In this document: positions 45,196 to 56,280 of the stretch, piece after piece
Position numbering within the stretch: position 1 is the stretch's first letter
Layout of the letters: every line of letters starts with the position of its first letter
Assembly: GCA_964036045.1 (NCBI GenBank)
Contig: OZ038385.1
Coordinates: 58,623,919 to 58,687,918, forward strand
Direction: 5' to 3'
Origin: Eutreptiella sp. 'Long Island Sound 2002'
Taxonomy: Eukaryota; Euglenozoa; Euglenophyceae; Eutreptiales; Eutreptiaceae
DNA length: 64,000 nt
Notes under the pieces: generated by a model
The model's input: the letters and a program-made list of their open reading frames with translations, nothing else
What the model was told of the DNA's origin: nothing
The model's database searches: none
Program-made: the position numbers and the translations under genes

Positions 45196-45292
45196 TATAC
45201 CCCCCCCCCCCCCCACCCTTTGTAATAGCTACGCCAAAGTAGGGAATTAATACGGTCCCTACGCCTACTGTAGCTATTACAAGGGCGTAGCT
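45196..45292 (-). mobile_element. Mini-MITE, C-run tip, palindromic
   Basis: TA, C16, then CTTTGTAATAGCTACGCC...GGCGTAG-related text and GTAGCTATTACAAGGGCGTAG: an imperfect palindrome related to the ends of the 32746 and 60662 elements. It interrupts the LINE. Confidence 0.6.
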
Positions 45293-45459
45293 TGCGCACC
45301 ACACATACAACTACCGACATGCACGTGAGAGAATGCATCGTATGAGTGCACCTTAACCTCCGCCCATGTTCCCAAAGGCATGCAAACACAAGAAGGTGTT
45401 TGAGACATGAAAATTCAGGTTCATACCCAAGTTCTCACAAGCTATGAAGCATGAGAAGC

Positions 45460-45876
45460 CTACAAATGTTCGGATTGGAAGCCCTTCTTGCGATCATACA
45501 CCATGCGGAACAACTGCACATGCTCACCACTTGAAGATGCTTTTGAAGATGCCTTTGCTCGAGGTTTAGGGGCCGGTTTGGGCTCGGGCAACTTCAAATT
45601 CTTGGGGATGAAATTGCCTTGCATGTGGTCTCTTGTAAAGTACAACTTCCCATCAAAGACATGGGCCATTCCCCACACACCTCGGGCAGCCTTAGCCCAA
45701 ATAACTTCATCGGGATTATCATCGGAGTCACTAGAATCATCACTTGAGGAGGAGAGGTCAGAAATGGGTTCATCCTCATCGGTGTCCGTCCCCGAATCAG
45801 AATCAGAATCAGAACTTGAATCAGAATCAGAACTTGAATCAGGATCAGAATCAGAATTCTGAAAATAGGTCAAATC
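45460..45876 (-). pseudogene. Transposase C-terminal domain, inverted half-gene
   Basis: Minus-strand frame: DLTYFQNSDSDPDSSSD acidic tail, then VIWAKAARGVWGMAHVFDGK, LYFTRDHMQGNFIPKNLKL and GEHVQLFRMVYDRKKGF. Homologous to the terminal domain of the 30871-31667 transposase. The open frame extends upstream to 45915 but that part is unrelated. It appears to be the separated 3' half of the gene at 41286-42018. Confidence 0.7.
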
Positions 45877-46886
45877 CTGGAGAATCCCAAAGAAGGGGCC
45901 CAGCTGCGAATACAATATGGGCTAATGGCTGAAAGTCCATTGATCCCTCCTCTTGGCACACAGCACGCTTGTACGGTATTTTCTCATACTTGGACTGCAT
46001 TAGGATCCAGGGGTGCGGGAGGGCACCAGAGCTCCGGGCTTCGCAGAGCTGCACAATTACAGGGTTTCTTGGGTTTTAGACTGGTGGTTGGTCAGCAAAA
46101 CGGTGGTGTGGCGAGCATGCTGGCGAACGTGACCCATGATGTACTGTATTAAGTGGCAGGGTATATGGCAGACCATTTGGGGTGGATGCAGCGGACATGG
46201 TTGAAGTGATCTTTCTGTGAAGAGCGGACCCCACCCCTTGGGGTGTTAAAGCACTTGAACTCCAAGCTAGCATTCAGCGACCTGACGAAAATGTGCTCAC
46301 AAGTGATCCGGGGGCCACGCCCTCCAGGGGCATTGTGTTCAGTGAGCCAAGTGATCGGTGTTTCGGGGGTATAGTGTTCCAGGGGCATAGTGTTACAGGG
46401 TGGGTTTACCACAATTTATTTGCATCATGCGCCTCATACCATGAGCATCTTTGCACGTCAGTGTGTATCCAAGAGCCAGTGGCAACCAACAGCAAGCAAG
46501 TGACCCGCCATGAATTCTGCATGATTGGGCTAGTAAGTGTTTGTTCCGCGGTGGTGTGCGTCCTCCCCCCCCCCCCCCCCCCACATGATTTCCTGATGGC
46601 TGTAGCACTCAGGGGGCACTTTTTCATTGTTCTGTTAGTTGCTAGTTTTTGCATCTGGGGGTTATCTCAGTACCCTGCTTTTTGCTTGTAAAAGCGGTTG
46701 GATTGCAAGCGGAATGCGCTGGAGACCTGCTTGTACTATGGCCGCCCCTGTGAGGAAATCAACCAATTCTGCGAACTTCTTTGTTCGGGGTGCAAAACCA
46801 AATGTCTTAGACCACAGTTCAAAATAGCTGCTGCGTCATCTGCAACCGAAGTGGCACCTCTTTGCCACCAATTTCGTCGCACAGTA
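45877..46886. other. Repeat-derived spacer
   Basis: The stretch 45900-46110 is homologous to 51437-51640 (CAGCTGC, CTTGGCACACAG, GGACTGCAT, CAGGGGT(A/G)CGGGAGGGCA). On the minus strand both encode a PWxLMQSxxEK phrase. A C18 run lies near 46564. No complete gene. Confidence 0.5.
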
Positions 46887-47531
46887 CCGTGTGAATCCTA
46901 ACTATTTGCGGAAATAATTAATTCCCGGTCCAAGGTGTTGTAAAAAAAACGCAAAAAAAATATTAATTTTTGGCTTTGTGCCCTTCGCAAAAATGGGTTC
47001 CGCAAAAAAAATCGCAAAAAAATATTTTTTGCCCCTGCCCCCCTTTGTAGAAATACCACACCTGCGGGACGGATGCTGTGTTTGCCCCACTGCTTGTTGC
47101 CCCACCCCCCCACCCTTCTGTTTCTTAGACCCCATTATGCTCCTTGCTCTGCTGTCAGAGAATGTATTATGTATTATTGCTGTGCCCCAAAGCAGATAAT
47201 GGGGCTAGTTCTGTGCAGCTGGGGTCCATCGTCTATGGACTGCAATCCCAGAGTTCAACTGATCCACATTTGTATGCGTACGTAGGATTGGACTGCAATC
47301 CCAGAGTCCAAGGTACCCCAGGCCCTTCGCAAAAATGGGTTCCGCAAAAAAAAACGCAAAAATAAAAAAAATGTCTCAATATGCTCCGCAAAAACGGGTA
47401 CCGCAGAAAAAATCGCAAAAAAGAAATATTTTTCCCCCTGTTTTAAGTGTTGCCGCAAAATTTTGCTTAAATAAAATTCAAAACACCCAACGCAAAACTT
47501 AGGATTCCGCAAATAATTAGGAGTCGCACGG
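46887..47531. mobile_element. A-rich MITE with CCGTG TIR and TA target
   Basis: Left CCGTGTGAATCCTAACTATT, right end read on the opposite strand CCGTGCGACTCCTAATTATT. TA (or GTAC) flanks both ends. The interior holds repeated CTTCGCAAAAATGGGTTCCG at 46982 and 47331. The sequence to its right matches 58433 onward, where the element is absent. Confidence 0.75.
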
Positions 47532-47680
47532 TACAGCAGCACACCAAGCCACCAAGTACCACCAAGATGACAATCTGGGATCGTGTGCCCAGAAACAGGC
47601 CACAACACAGGGGGAACCACAGCTTAAATAGAGCGCAGACAAGTCATACTGAACGGTTATGCATGTGTGTCACGGCCCTG

Positions 47681-48483
47681 TGGGGCGCCTTAAGCGCACT
47701 GCGCGCGCAGTGCGACTATTTGGGCGTCTGGAGGTACTGGAGACCCATGCTTTGAGATACTAGGGGCATCATTGTTGCCCCGTTGCGTAGGTTTGGATGC
47801 TTCTTCCACATTGGGGATATGGCATCTTTGGATTTTCACACAATTTCACCCATTTCCACCCCTTTTCACACTTTTTTGCTCACCTCCACCACATCCACTC
47901 TTTTCTAGGAGGGAGCGCTAGGCGCGCACAGGGCATGTTTTTGGGCTATTTCCGATCCCTACCCCTATGGGATCCCTCAAGAGGCGGTTATGACGGGTGG
48001 TGTGGCCAACCTTCCGGTGCTACTGAGGAAACCGGGCCAGTTATCCAATCCACCCTTTGTTGCCTGGCTTTTTGAGTTGAGGTTTGGGACTCTGAATCCA
48101 CGGTTTGTTGCGTAGCCCCTTGAGTTGGGGTTAGGGACTCTCAATGCACGCTTTGTTGCGTGGCACAACATGTGACAACGTGACATTTCTTTAATTCTGC
48201 GACTGTGTCATGTTGTGCATACAAGTTGCGTATTCTCAATTTCTACTTAGTTGACAATGGAACAAAAAGACAGTTGAGTGTTGTTGAGGGTGGTGACCAA
48301 TGTGCTGTTCATGGCTTTCCCAGTTGTGCATGATGCGTGTGATGTGAAGGGAAGGTAGTTTGCAACTTTCTTGAGCTGGGGCAGTTTGGGTCACCTAATT
48401 CTAAGGCCAATTCCAAGGGGTGTGCCTGGGGGCTCTTTGGGGAAAACATAGTCTAAACGTAGCGCGCAGTGCAAGGATCCCCC
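47681..48483 (+). mobile_element. GGGGG-TIR transposon inserted upstream of CobW copy 1
   Basis: Left end TGGGGCGCCTTAAGCGCACT (first G replaced by T), containing a perfect 18-bp palindrome at 47696-47713, right end GCGCGCAGTGCAAGGATC then CCCC. CTG is duplicated at 47678-47680 and 48484-48486. The paralogous locus at 58577-58579 has a single CTG and no element. Confidence 0.9.
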
Positions 48484-48677
48484 CTGGATCACTAGGACCC
48501 ACCCCCCAAAAAGATGAAAAAGACTATCACGAGGTTTGGCCGTGGCAGGGAAACACCAGAAGGCTGTTGACAGTGAAGTGCACTTCACGGCATGTGTTGG
48601 CGCCTGGCAGCGGCAGCAGGGTGTGATGCCTTTAGTCCATCTGACTGTGGCCCACTTCTGCTCACAGAGAGACAGAG

Positions 48678-49907
48678 ATGAGCCAAGGCAATGGTGGAAA
48701 AGGTGGAATGGGTGGACGTCAGGTCCCCGTCACAGTCCTGACAGGCTTTCTGGGCTCTGGCAAGACGACCCTCCTTAACCACATCCTCAGCAGTCCCGAC
48801 CACGGCCTGCGCTTTGCAATCATCGAGAACGAGTTTGGCGAAGTTGGAGTCGATGACAAGGTACTGCAGGAGAACACCAACGAGGATGTGGTTGAGGTCA
48901 TGAACGGTTGCATCTGCTGCACTGTGCGAGGTGATCTGGTTGAGGCCTTGAAGCGGCTTTACAAGAAGGTCTCGTCCTTTGATGCTGTCATCATCGAGAC
49001 CACCGGACTGGCAGATCCTGCCCCAGTTGCGCAGACGTTCTTTGTGGATGAGGACATTCAGGCGATGTACAAACTGGATGGGATCTGCACCCTTGTGGAC
49101 GCAAAGCATATCACCCAGCACCTGGACGAGGAAAAGCCAGAGGGCGTCGAGAACGAGTCCGTGGAGCAGCTTGCATTTGCTGATCGTGTCATCTTGAACA
49201 AGATCGACCTCATTGAAAACGACGAGAGCATCAAGGACAAGGAAGCGGAGTTGAAGAAGATTGAGGACCGAATCAGGGCAATCAACAGCAACGCGCAGAT
49301 CATCCGAGCCAAGCACTCCGCGATCGATCCGAAGAACGTCATCAATTTGGATGCCTTCAGCCTGGATCGCGTGCTGGAGTTTGATCCAGAGTTCCTTAAC
49401 ACGGATGGCGAGCACATGCATGACGACAGCGTGAGCTCTTGCTCGTCGAAATTCGTGGGAGAGGTGAACTTCACCCGACTTCAGATGTACATCCAATCTC
49501 TGATTGGGGACATGGAAAGTGCGATGAATTTGTTCCGGTACAAGGGAGTGCTTGCGGTTCGTGGCATGAAACAAAAGTTCGTCTTCCAGGGAGTGCACAT
49601 GATCTTCTCGGGTGGCTTCAGCGACTCTGAGTGGAAGGAAGGCGAACCACGTGAATGCCGCTTCGTGTTCATCGGTCGCCAGCTGGACAAGGAGTCGCTC
49701 ATCCAGGGCTTCGAGGATTGCAAGGCTGAAGAGACGCTGCGTTTTAACGTGGGTGACAAGGTCCAAGCCAACGTCGGGAAATGGGTGGAGGGTGTCGTTG
49801 TGAAGCAGTGGGACGAAGGCAACCCGTATCGCATTGAGCTGCAAGACGGCAAAAAGACCAATATCTGGGGCCCCATTGACACTGACCAATACGTACGTGC
49901 GCTCTAA
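48678..49907 (+). CDS. CobW/COG0523-family GTPase, copy 1
   Basis: 409 residues; the ATG is 10 bases after a CTTCTGCTCACAG tract that may be a splice acceptor in the 5' UTR. Walker A GFLGSGKTT at 23-31, ENEFGEVGVDD at 50-60, the CxCC metal site CICC at 78-81, ETTGLADPAPV near 107 and NKIDL near 170: the standard set for G3E metallochaperone GTPases of the CobW/YjiA/ZNG1 group. An acidic/His patch (DGEHMHDDS) precedes the CobW C-terminal domain (residues about 245-350). A barrel-like extension, VGDKVQANVGKWVEGVVVKQ to WGPIDTDQYV, closes the protein; similar modules occur in algal proteins. Role: GTP-dependent delivery of zinc, cobalt or iron to a client protein. The last 15 codons differ at DNA level from copy 2 and end early at VRAL. 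Confidence 0.9.
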   Translation: MSQGNGGKGGMGGRQVPVTVLTGFLGSGKTTLLNHILSSPDHGLRFAIIENEFGEVGVDDKVLQENTNEDVVEVMNGCICCTVRGDLVEALKRLYKKVSSFDAVIIETTGLADPAPVAQTFFVDEDIQAMYKLDGICTLVDAKHITQHLDEEKPEGVENESVEQLAFADRVILNKIDLIENDESIKDKEAELKKIEDRIRAINSNAQIIRAKHSAIDPKNVINLDAFSLDRVLEFDPEFLNTDGEHMHDDSVSSCSSKFVGEVNFTRLQMYIQSLIGDMESAMNLFRYKGVLAVRGMKQKFVFQGVHMIFSGGFSDSEWKEGEPRECRFVFIGRQLDKESLIQGFEDCKAEETLRFNVGDKVQANVGKWVEGVVVKQWDEGNPYRIELQDGKKTNIWGPIDTDQYVRAL

Positions 49908-50444
49908 TTTCATATTCCCCAACAAAGGCACCCCATCCTCCCCCTCCCCTGCACATCCGACTGCAACGTGCTGCTCAGGCCCCGCCTTTGTGGGACATAC
50001 ATCCACCGCAACGCACTCCTTCAGCCCCACAGTAGGACCTTGGTCGAAAAGTACACTGCACACTGCAACTCCCTCCCAATTCCGTGGTCTTGGGAAAGAC
50101 TTTCCCTTGCAGCATGCCACTGGCGGTATGGGAGCAGAAGCGGCGTTTGTGAGTAGCGGGACAAGTGTTCTACTCTTGCATCGTAATTGGTTTTTCTGCG
50201 GCTGTGTTGTTAAAAGGCGAACATGTTTTACACCTGGAAGTACGAACCGGCATACTCGTTCAGTCTCAATGACACACGACACCCACACCCACACACACCC
50301 ACACACACACCCAATCACAGCAGCCGAGAAAACAAACCCCCCATACTCGCCCCAACACGATTCACAGACAGAATTATTTTCCAGTCCTGGTGCCAGTGTA
50401 CCTGGGCACATGCTGCACGTTGCTTTATTGCCACCGAGGACATA
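49908..50444. other. 3' flank of CobW copy 1
   Basis: No gene. A (CA)n-like microsatellite lies at 50276-50318. Confidence 0.5.
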
Positions 50445-50861
50445 GGGGGAGTGTTAGTGCGCTGGGCGCGCTGGAGACCTTTTTTTTAGACCATTTCCCA
50501 CCCGTGTCTGTTTTTGACCCTCTCACCAAACAGTCTGCCCCCAAGAAGGCAGGGTTGATGCAGCCGCTTCTCATTTTGTCCCCGTCCGGGGATCCCTGAG
50601 CAGGCAGGGGGTATGTCGCCATTCCGCCCACACGTGGGCCCCTGAGACTGCAGCCACTATTGAGTGACAAAGGAAGCAGAAGTTCGTACGCTGTGCGCCT
50701 CCGGGGACAAGGGTTAAGGAAGTACCTTCGGGGAATTCTAAGGAGTACTATTGTTCTGATTGTATTGACACCCACACTGCCCTAGGTGAGGACAAATTTG
50801 GGGCTAGAGCCAGGATACTTAATACAAAGGTAGCCGGGCGTGCCCCGGGCAAACATCCCCC
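50445..50861 (+). mobile_element. GGGGG-TIR transposon, B-box relic copy 3, with satellite monomer
   Basis: Left end GGGGGAGTGTTAGTGCGCTG, closely matching the 538 element; right end GGGCAAACATC then CCCCC. No clean 3-bp duplication is visible. The interior retains KEYYCSDCIDTHTA of the B-box ORF (about 50734-50780). Confidence 0.6.
50536..50648. repeat. Isolated 104-bp-type satellite unit
   Basis: GAAGGCAGGGTTGATGCAGC, then CATTTTGTCCCC, GGCAGGGGGTATGT and TTCCGCCCACACGTGGGCCC follow the order of the 10.5-14.6-kb satellite. It lies inside a transposon. Confidence 0.75.
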
Positions 50862-52271
50862 CTTTGGTACAGCGGGTTCAAAGCTTTTCAGGCATAGACC
50901 ACCTAAATCCCCTGCCCTCTCACACACCCCTCCCTGTCCCCCTGCTGTAACACTGCACCCCTCTGACCTCTTTTCTGTCTGCCTGGCATGCGTACAGATA
51001 TGAACTCTATCCTGAGGACCAGTACCTTGGATGGCCTGTTGATGAACAGGATAATATGTTGCCGTGCATCAGTGATTCACGCTTTTGCCGCAGTTGGCTC
51101 TCACCATACTCGATCGATTCGCCTTTTTCTCAAGGAATACAAGCCCAAGCAGCCTGCCTGGGGTACAAAACTGATGCTTTACACATTCAGGCCCAATGAC
51201 CCCCACAACACACGGCGCAGTAAGCGCACAATGAAGACAGTCGGCGATGAAAGCCGTGGGGAGCAGGCGCAGCCAGAGCTCAATGTGGACACTGCAACCT
51301 GACAATTGATGCCCACAACACACACATTCGTACAACAAGAGTACTAACCGGCACGCTCCTGTTTTCGGCATTGTATATGATACATCTATATGCTGAACCA
51401 TGGTGACCCAACCAAGAAGGGAACATGATGTGAACTGTGCCAGCTGCAGATACACTATGGGCTCATGGCTGAAAAATGTCTTGATCCTCCCTCTTGGCAC
51501 ACAGTTTTTCTCATTGCTGGACTGCATCAGGAACCAGGGGTACGGGAGGGCACAGGAGCTCCAGGCTTCGCAGCCATATACGATGACAGGGCTTCTTGGA
51601 TTTCAGCCTGGGCTGCTGGTGGTGGCTGACGGAGGTGTACTCACAACAGCATGCAGTGGCACAAGGCCAGTAACAACACACGGTGAACATCTATTTTCCT
51701 GTGAGCATCTATTTTCCTGTACACCGCTGGCAGAGAAGAGTGATCCTCACCTGGGGTCTGGGGTCTGTGGTAAATCTTAGGGAATGCCATGCACGCAGTG
51801 CAAAGTTTTGGATGTCGGCAAATACTCGCATCCTAGCTACCTGTTGGTGGTAAAACATTGATCCTGTGCCCTTGGTTTCCTATAAAGGGAAAGTGCTTCC
51901 ATAAATAGTCAAATATTTTTGGATTATTCATTTTTCTGAAAATGGATTTTGAGGAAATAATGCGGTCACCACCAACCGTATTACTTGGGTGAGTATCCCA
52001 GCCTCTGCATGCGCAGTATGCACACAGTGCCCACGCACGCAGTGCAAGAACTTCCTCTTAGTAAGTATACATGATTTTGAAGGGAGGTTGTCAGATCAAG
52101 CGCCGGCGCATGCATCAATCCCCCCCCTCTTGGTTCCGTTGCGTCGCATACCTAAGGTATGGTATCAGACGTCTAACCCCTTGTAACATCATCATTTTGT
52201 GACACAGGATGATCCCCCACTGAAATTTTTGACTTGACACCTGGCAAGCGTTCCAAAAGGCCATGCACCGC
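50862..52271. other. Repeat-derived spacer
   Basis: A plus frame at 50988-51302 (start MRTDMNSILRTS) is unrecognised. The stretch 51437-51640 is a homologue of 45900-46110. No gene is supported. Confidence 0.4.
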
Positions 52272-52360
52272 AAAGTGGCAGCGCAAAGTGAACAAGGCGA
52301 CGGGCAAGGATGGAGTACCGCTTGGATTGCTACGGCACCTCCCCAAACCAGTGTCTCGTC
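52272..52360 (+). pseudogene. LINE reverse transcriptase scrap
   Basis: A frame reads KWQRKVNKATGKDGVPLGLL, resembling the K-x-x-G-x-D-G-(I/V)-P segment at the start of non-LTR reverse transcriptase domains. It breaks after about 30 codons. Confidence 0.35.
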
Positions 52361-52499
52361 ATCACACTCTTCTTTATGTCTGATATATACTACCTTTTGT
52401 CTGCCATGTACCAAAAACGCACAGCACCACACCTGTAGCAGCGCGCTCCAACACTAGTGCCGCTGGCCGACGGCTTCCGCATCTCCTCATCATACTCTT

Positions 52500-52575
52500 C
52501 CTCGGCTTGCGGGTTCGAACGGGCGACTCCAAGTCGCCTAGCAGTGGTGCGACCGCTACACTGCGGCGACTAAGA
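52500..52575 (-). repeat. tRNA-like SINE head
   Basis: On the minus strand GCAGTGTAGCGGTCGCACC (A-box-like, D-arm possible) is followed by GTTCGAACCC (B box) at tRNA-like spacing. The acceptor stem does not close, so it is not a functional tRNA. Confidence 0.4.
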
Positions 52576-52992
52576 AAGCCAAACTTTGGCACCAAGCTCA
52601 GGGTTCTAGTCCACTATTGCTGACAGCGAGTTTCATATGCACACCACAGGTGATTAGGCACAAACACCATCATGACCGACAGATGCTCCACTGTCACAGG
52701 TGTATTACAGTCTTGTACATACAAGATGAGATTGTAGAGCATGTGAGTGGCTCCACTGGTCGGCCCCAAGTACTGGATCACTATTACACTGGAACTAAGG
52801 GCTGAATACTGATGGCGAGGGCATTCGGTCAATGAGATACTGATCATCAACCCTACAATAGGTGGGAGTCCGCAACCACACGGCCCTGGAACGAGAACGT
52901 TGTGGTCGCCCTCTACCTGCGGTGGGCGCACCAGCAGGCCTCCCTCCGGGAAATTGCGGATGAACACCTGAGATGTGCTAGACTGATCGACT
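52576..52992. other. Possible LINE remainder
   Basis: A minus-strand frame (52614-53108) is open over 164 codons but shows no recognisable motif. Confidence 0.3.
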
Positions 52993-53616
52993 TCACATGC
53001 GTTCACATGCGTATACCAGAGGGCTCTCTGATGCGGTAGGCAAAATCGCCCATGACGTGTACACCTCTGTGGTATATGAATGATCGAGCTGGCATGGAAT
53101 GGGTACAAGGTACACGGTCCAAATTAAGGTTTCTCGGCAGACCACCGCAAAAGCGCCTCCGCAACGATGTGACGGAAACCAGGAGCCGTCTATAGCAAAG
53201 GCGACATGACGAGGGACTGAATGTATCGGCAGGAAAACTGGCAGCAATTGAACGGATACTCCGTGCCACAGAGGCAGACTCTCCAAATGCCACTGCCACG
53301 GGGCCAGCGGCCAACCAGCGGCTGCATGTGCGTCCCGCAAACTGCAATAACCAGCACCCATCCAATCATGAATGGCAGTCGTCTGCCAAGCATGCACCAC
53401 TCGGCACATGGTGTGTTTGATCCCTTGCTCCAGGTGAACCGGAGGGAATGAAACGTGAACACCGAGGACATGCATGTAAAACACGAACCTGTCATGATGT
53501 ATGTGCTCGGCAGTGACACGAAAGGCCGTGACGCACGCAAGGCATGTCGGGGTGAAAGCGCTGCATCGCCTCATACAGCCCGTGCGGAGTGCTGCGGCGC
53601 ACCATGACATTGGCAT
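52993..53616 (-). pseudogene. Possible retroelement fragment with RNase H-like start
   Basis: A 207-codon minus frame contains HVAFAIDGSWFPSHRCGGAF, which resembles the opening of RNase H (x-x-D-G-S-x...G-G-x-A), and a later TTEVYTSW that could supply the Glu. The rest is unrecognised, and the later catalytic Asp residues are not seen. It may instead be an unknown protein. Confidence 0.3.
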
Positions 53617-54330
53617 GCCGTAGTTGTTTGCACTGCCTCTTTCTCGGGGAGGGAAGAAGGCTGTGTGTGTGTGCGGGGTGGGGAGTGCCGGGTACGTGTG
53701 GGTGGGTGTGGTCGCCGTGCTGTGCGAAGGTATGTAGTTATACCGTGCCCCGTATTGGAACGGAGGTCATGTAGGGGATCACATGGGGTTGTGCATGTAC
53801 GGGTCCGTGTAATACGAATCGACGTGCCAAGCCCACCGTGGAGGGGGGAACGCCGGGACCGCGAATGCTGGCGCTTCCTTGTGGGGGAACGGGATCGCCG
53901 ATGCCCTTCCAAGAGTTGGCGCTTGCCGCGCTTGTGGTCTTGTGCCGTGTCGGTGTCCCTGTCAGCATCCGCACTGGAGGTAGAGGGAACCAGGGCAATA
54001 GAGCCCCCTCCCTGGGCCGTCGGATAGGGTTGAGCGGCTGCAGGCGCTCGGCCACCGGTACCCCCCCTGCCCCTACGAGTATAGGGTGTCCAAGGTTATT
54101 TGTACGACTTCTACCACTCTCCAACCACTTCTTGCAATAGAGCCTCCTTGCTCCACCAAAGCCTGGGGTTCTTCGCGGACCCCGAGGTTAGCAAAGGACA
54201 CTTCTGCCCTTACGTACTCATCCAACACCGTACAAAGATTATCATGGAAGTGGGAACGCAGAAAACCAGCCAGGACTTTGGCACACATTGGCTGAGCTGG
54301 AGGGTCAGACACGGGCGTCCACTGTACATG
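53617..54330. other. Intergenic
   Basis: GT-rich patches at 53665-53710. Minus frames such as 54073-54333 are unrecognised. Confidence 0.35.
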
Positions 54331-54614
54331 CAACCTACGCAGAATTGAGCAGCGTCAAAATGCCCCCCCTCCAGAAAATTTTTTTTGATGGTTGTGTTGC
54401 CTATGCCACTGTGCGTAGTCAACCTACGCAGAAGTGAGGAGGGTCAGAACCCCCCCCCCCCCCCCGCCGCCTCCAAAATTTTGTTTTGATGATTGTGTCG
54501 CCTATGCCACTGTGCGTAGTCAACCTACGCAGAACTGAGGAGGGTCAGAACCCCCCCCCCCCGCCTCCAAATTTTTATTTTGATGATTGTGTTGCCTATG
54601 CCACTGTGCGTAGT
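54331..54614. repeat. Three tandem units (89, 101, 94 bp) with CTACGCA ends
   Basis: Units start CAACCTACGCAGAA at 54331, 54420 and 54521 and end CACTGCGTAGT or TGTGCGTAGT, so each is bounded by CTACGCA/TGCGTAG. Length differences come largely from an internal C run (7, 15 and 13 C). Confidence 0.9.
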
Positions 54615-55368
54615 TTGAGGGAAGGTGGCAATTTCACAAACTCCAAGTCTTTCATTATGGCACTTCATTCACGCGGCCAGATGACCTAGGCACGGGGCTC
54701 GTGGATCTTTCTCGCAAACTGTGTTTGTCAGGCGGAATTCTTCCCTCCGCCCCAACATCTGTACTGTCACCAAGGTGGTACTTCCCTTGATGCAGTGCTC
54801 GATGTAGTGGACGACACGGCCAAGACTCAAGTTGTGCAACAGCCGTCCCCCCTGCCGGTAGGTTACATAGAAGGTTTGCAAGACGTGGAATATGCTCCCG
54901 AAGTGGCGTCCTATGCCTTTTACGCGTCGTGTTTTGCCCCTGACTCTCTTTCGTGGGGCGAACATCTTCGTGTGGTGTCGGTCCGCCATGGTTTGGACAC
55001 GTCCGCAACAGCCATGTGTGCTTTCTGTGATCGCAAAGTTGCAGCCGCCCATTTTCCGGAAGATTGCCAGTATGGCGGCCTGTGGACAATTGTCTGATAC
55101 ACCCAGCTGGCACATGATCTGCGTCGCATTGTGACTGAGTGGGGGGTGTCCCTGCCCAGATTTTGGGGAGTTCTTGTTCAGTGGGAGGGTGCCTACCTTG
55201 GGCTTATAGTCAGTGTCGCTCTTGCTTGCCTAGCACTGGACGTGTCCTGGGTTACGTTGTCCCTGTCCGACCGGATGTTTTCCGCATTAGAGAAGTGTTG
55301 GTCCGTCATGGGGTGACCCCCAAGCAGGTGCGCACTGTTCTGGTTATTTTTTTTTTCGAAAATTGTCC
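54615..55368. other. Intergenic
   Basis: Open frames exist on both strands (plus 54795-55097, minus 54669-55115) and neither is recognised. The plus frame has a C-x2-C...H-x5-C arrangement (CAFCDRKVAAAHFPEDC), which could be a degraded zinc-binding end of a LINE. Confidence 0.3.
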
Positions 55369-55777
55369 TAAGGGGGAGCCTTAAGCGCAGTGCGCGCGCA
55401 GTGCAACTATTTGGGCGTCTGGCTGTACTAGAGACCCATACTTTGAGATACTAGGGGCCCCTAGGGGCATCATGGTGACCCCTAGCGGAGGTTTTGACTT
55501 CTGATTTTGTCCCCCTTTGTTTGTGTGTGCCAAAGGTGATTGAGCAGATCTTGCTGTTCGGCAAGGGTAACCCCTTACCAAGCTAGTGCAGCCGCAGCAT
55601 GCCGCAGCACTTTTTTTTGGAGCTGCACATGGGGGTTTTGAAGCATGCCGCAGCATGCCGCAGCGTGCCGCAGCATGCCGCAGCATGCCGCAGCGAGCCA
55701 AAATTTTCACATGGCGGACTTTTTTTCCACAACATGTCGAACATGTGAAGCCTTTGTTGCACACATGTCTCAGAACT

Positions 55778-55850
55778 GGATGGTAGCTCAGTGGTCTATG
55801 TAACACATTCCAGTTTGGAGGGTCGTGGGTTCCATTCCCGGAAAGTACAA
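55778..55850 (+). repeat. tRNA-like segment (A and B boxes)
   Basis: GGTAGCTCAGTGGTC is a near-ideal A box and GGGTTCCATTCCC a plausible B box about 45 bp downstream. The T stem pairs partly, the anticodon arm poorly. Best read as a SINE head or pseudo-tRNA. Confidence 0.45.
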
Positions 55851-56280
55851 TTTTTTGCCTGTCAGTTCCTCTCTATTGTTGCACAGATCTTCGCTTTTTT
55901 GGTATATTGGGAAGGTATTTGGGACCACATCAGCCTGTCTGCCTTGTCTGTCTGCTCCCATAGAAGTGTAGGTACCCACATGTGCAGGCAGAAGCATGCC
56001 GCAGCATGCCGCAGCACAAGAAATTTTTCCGAGGGACCGCACTAGCTTGCCCCTTACCAAGGGATGAGGAAAGTGTAATTATCCAGGATGGGCTTGATGG
56101 CCAACCATTCTCTGAAGGCGGCAGTGGAGCGCCAACACTGCAGCCTGCGATTGACCGTTTGCGCCGTGAGAAAAGAGAGAGAGAGGCCAAGGGGGTGTTG
56201 CCTGAACCGTGCGCGCACCGTGCACGCACCGTGCGCGCACCGTGCGTCCTTTTGCGTATTCTATGTCCACCAGATCCACA

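Noticed and set aside
48585-50411. 608-codon minus-strand open frame over CobW copy 1 (and 469 codons at 58619-60028)
   Set aside because: It is the mirror of a conserved GTPase gene whose codon bias leaves the opposite frame open; it has no family motif.
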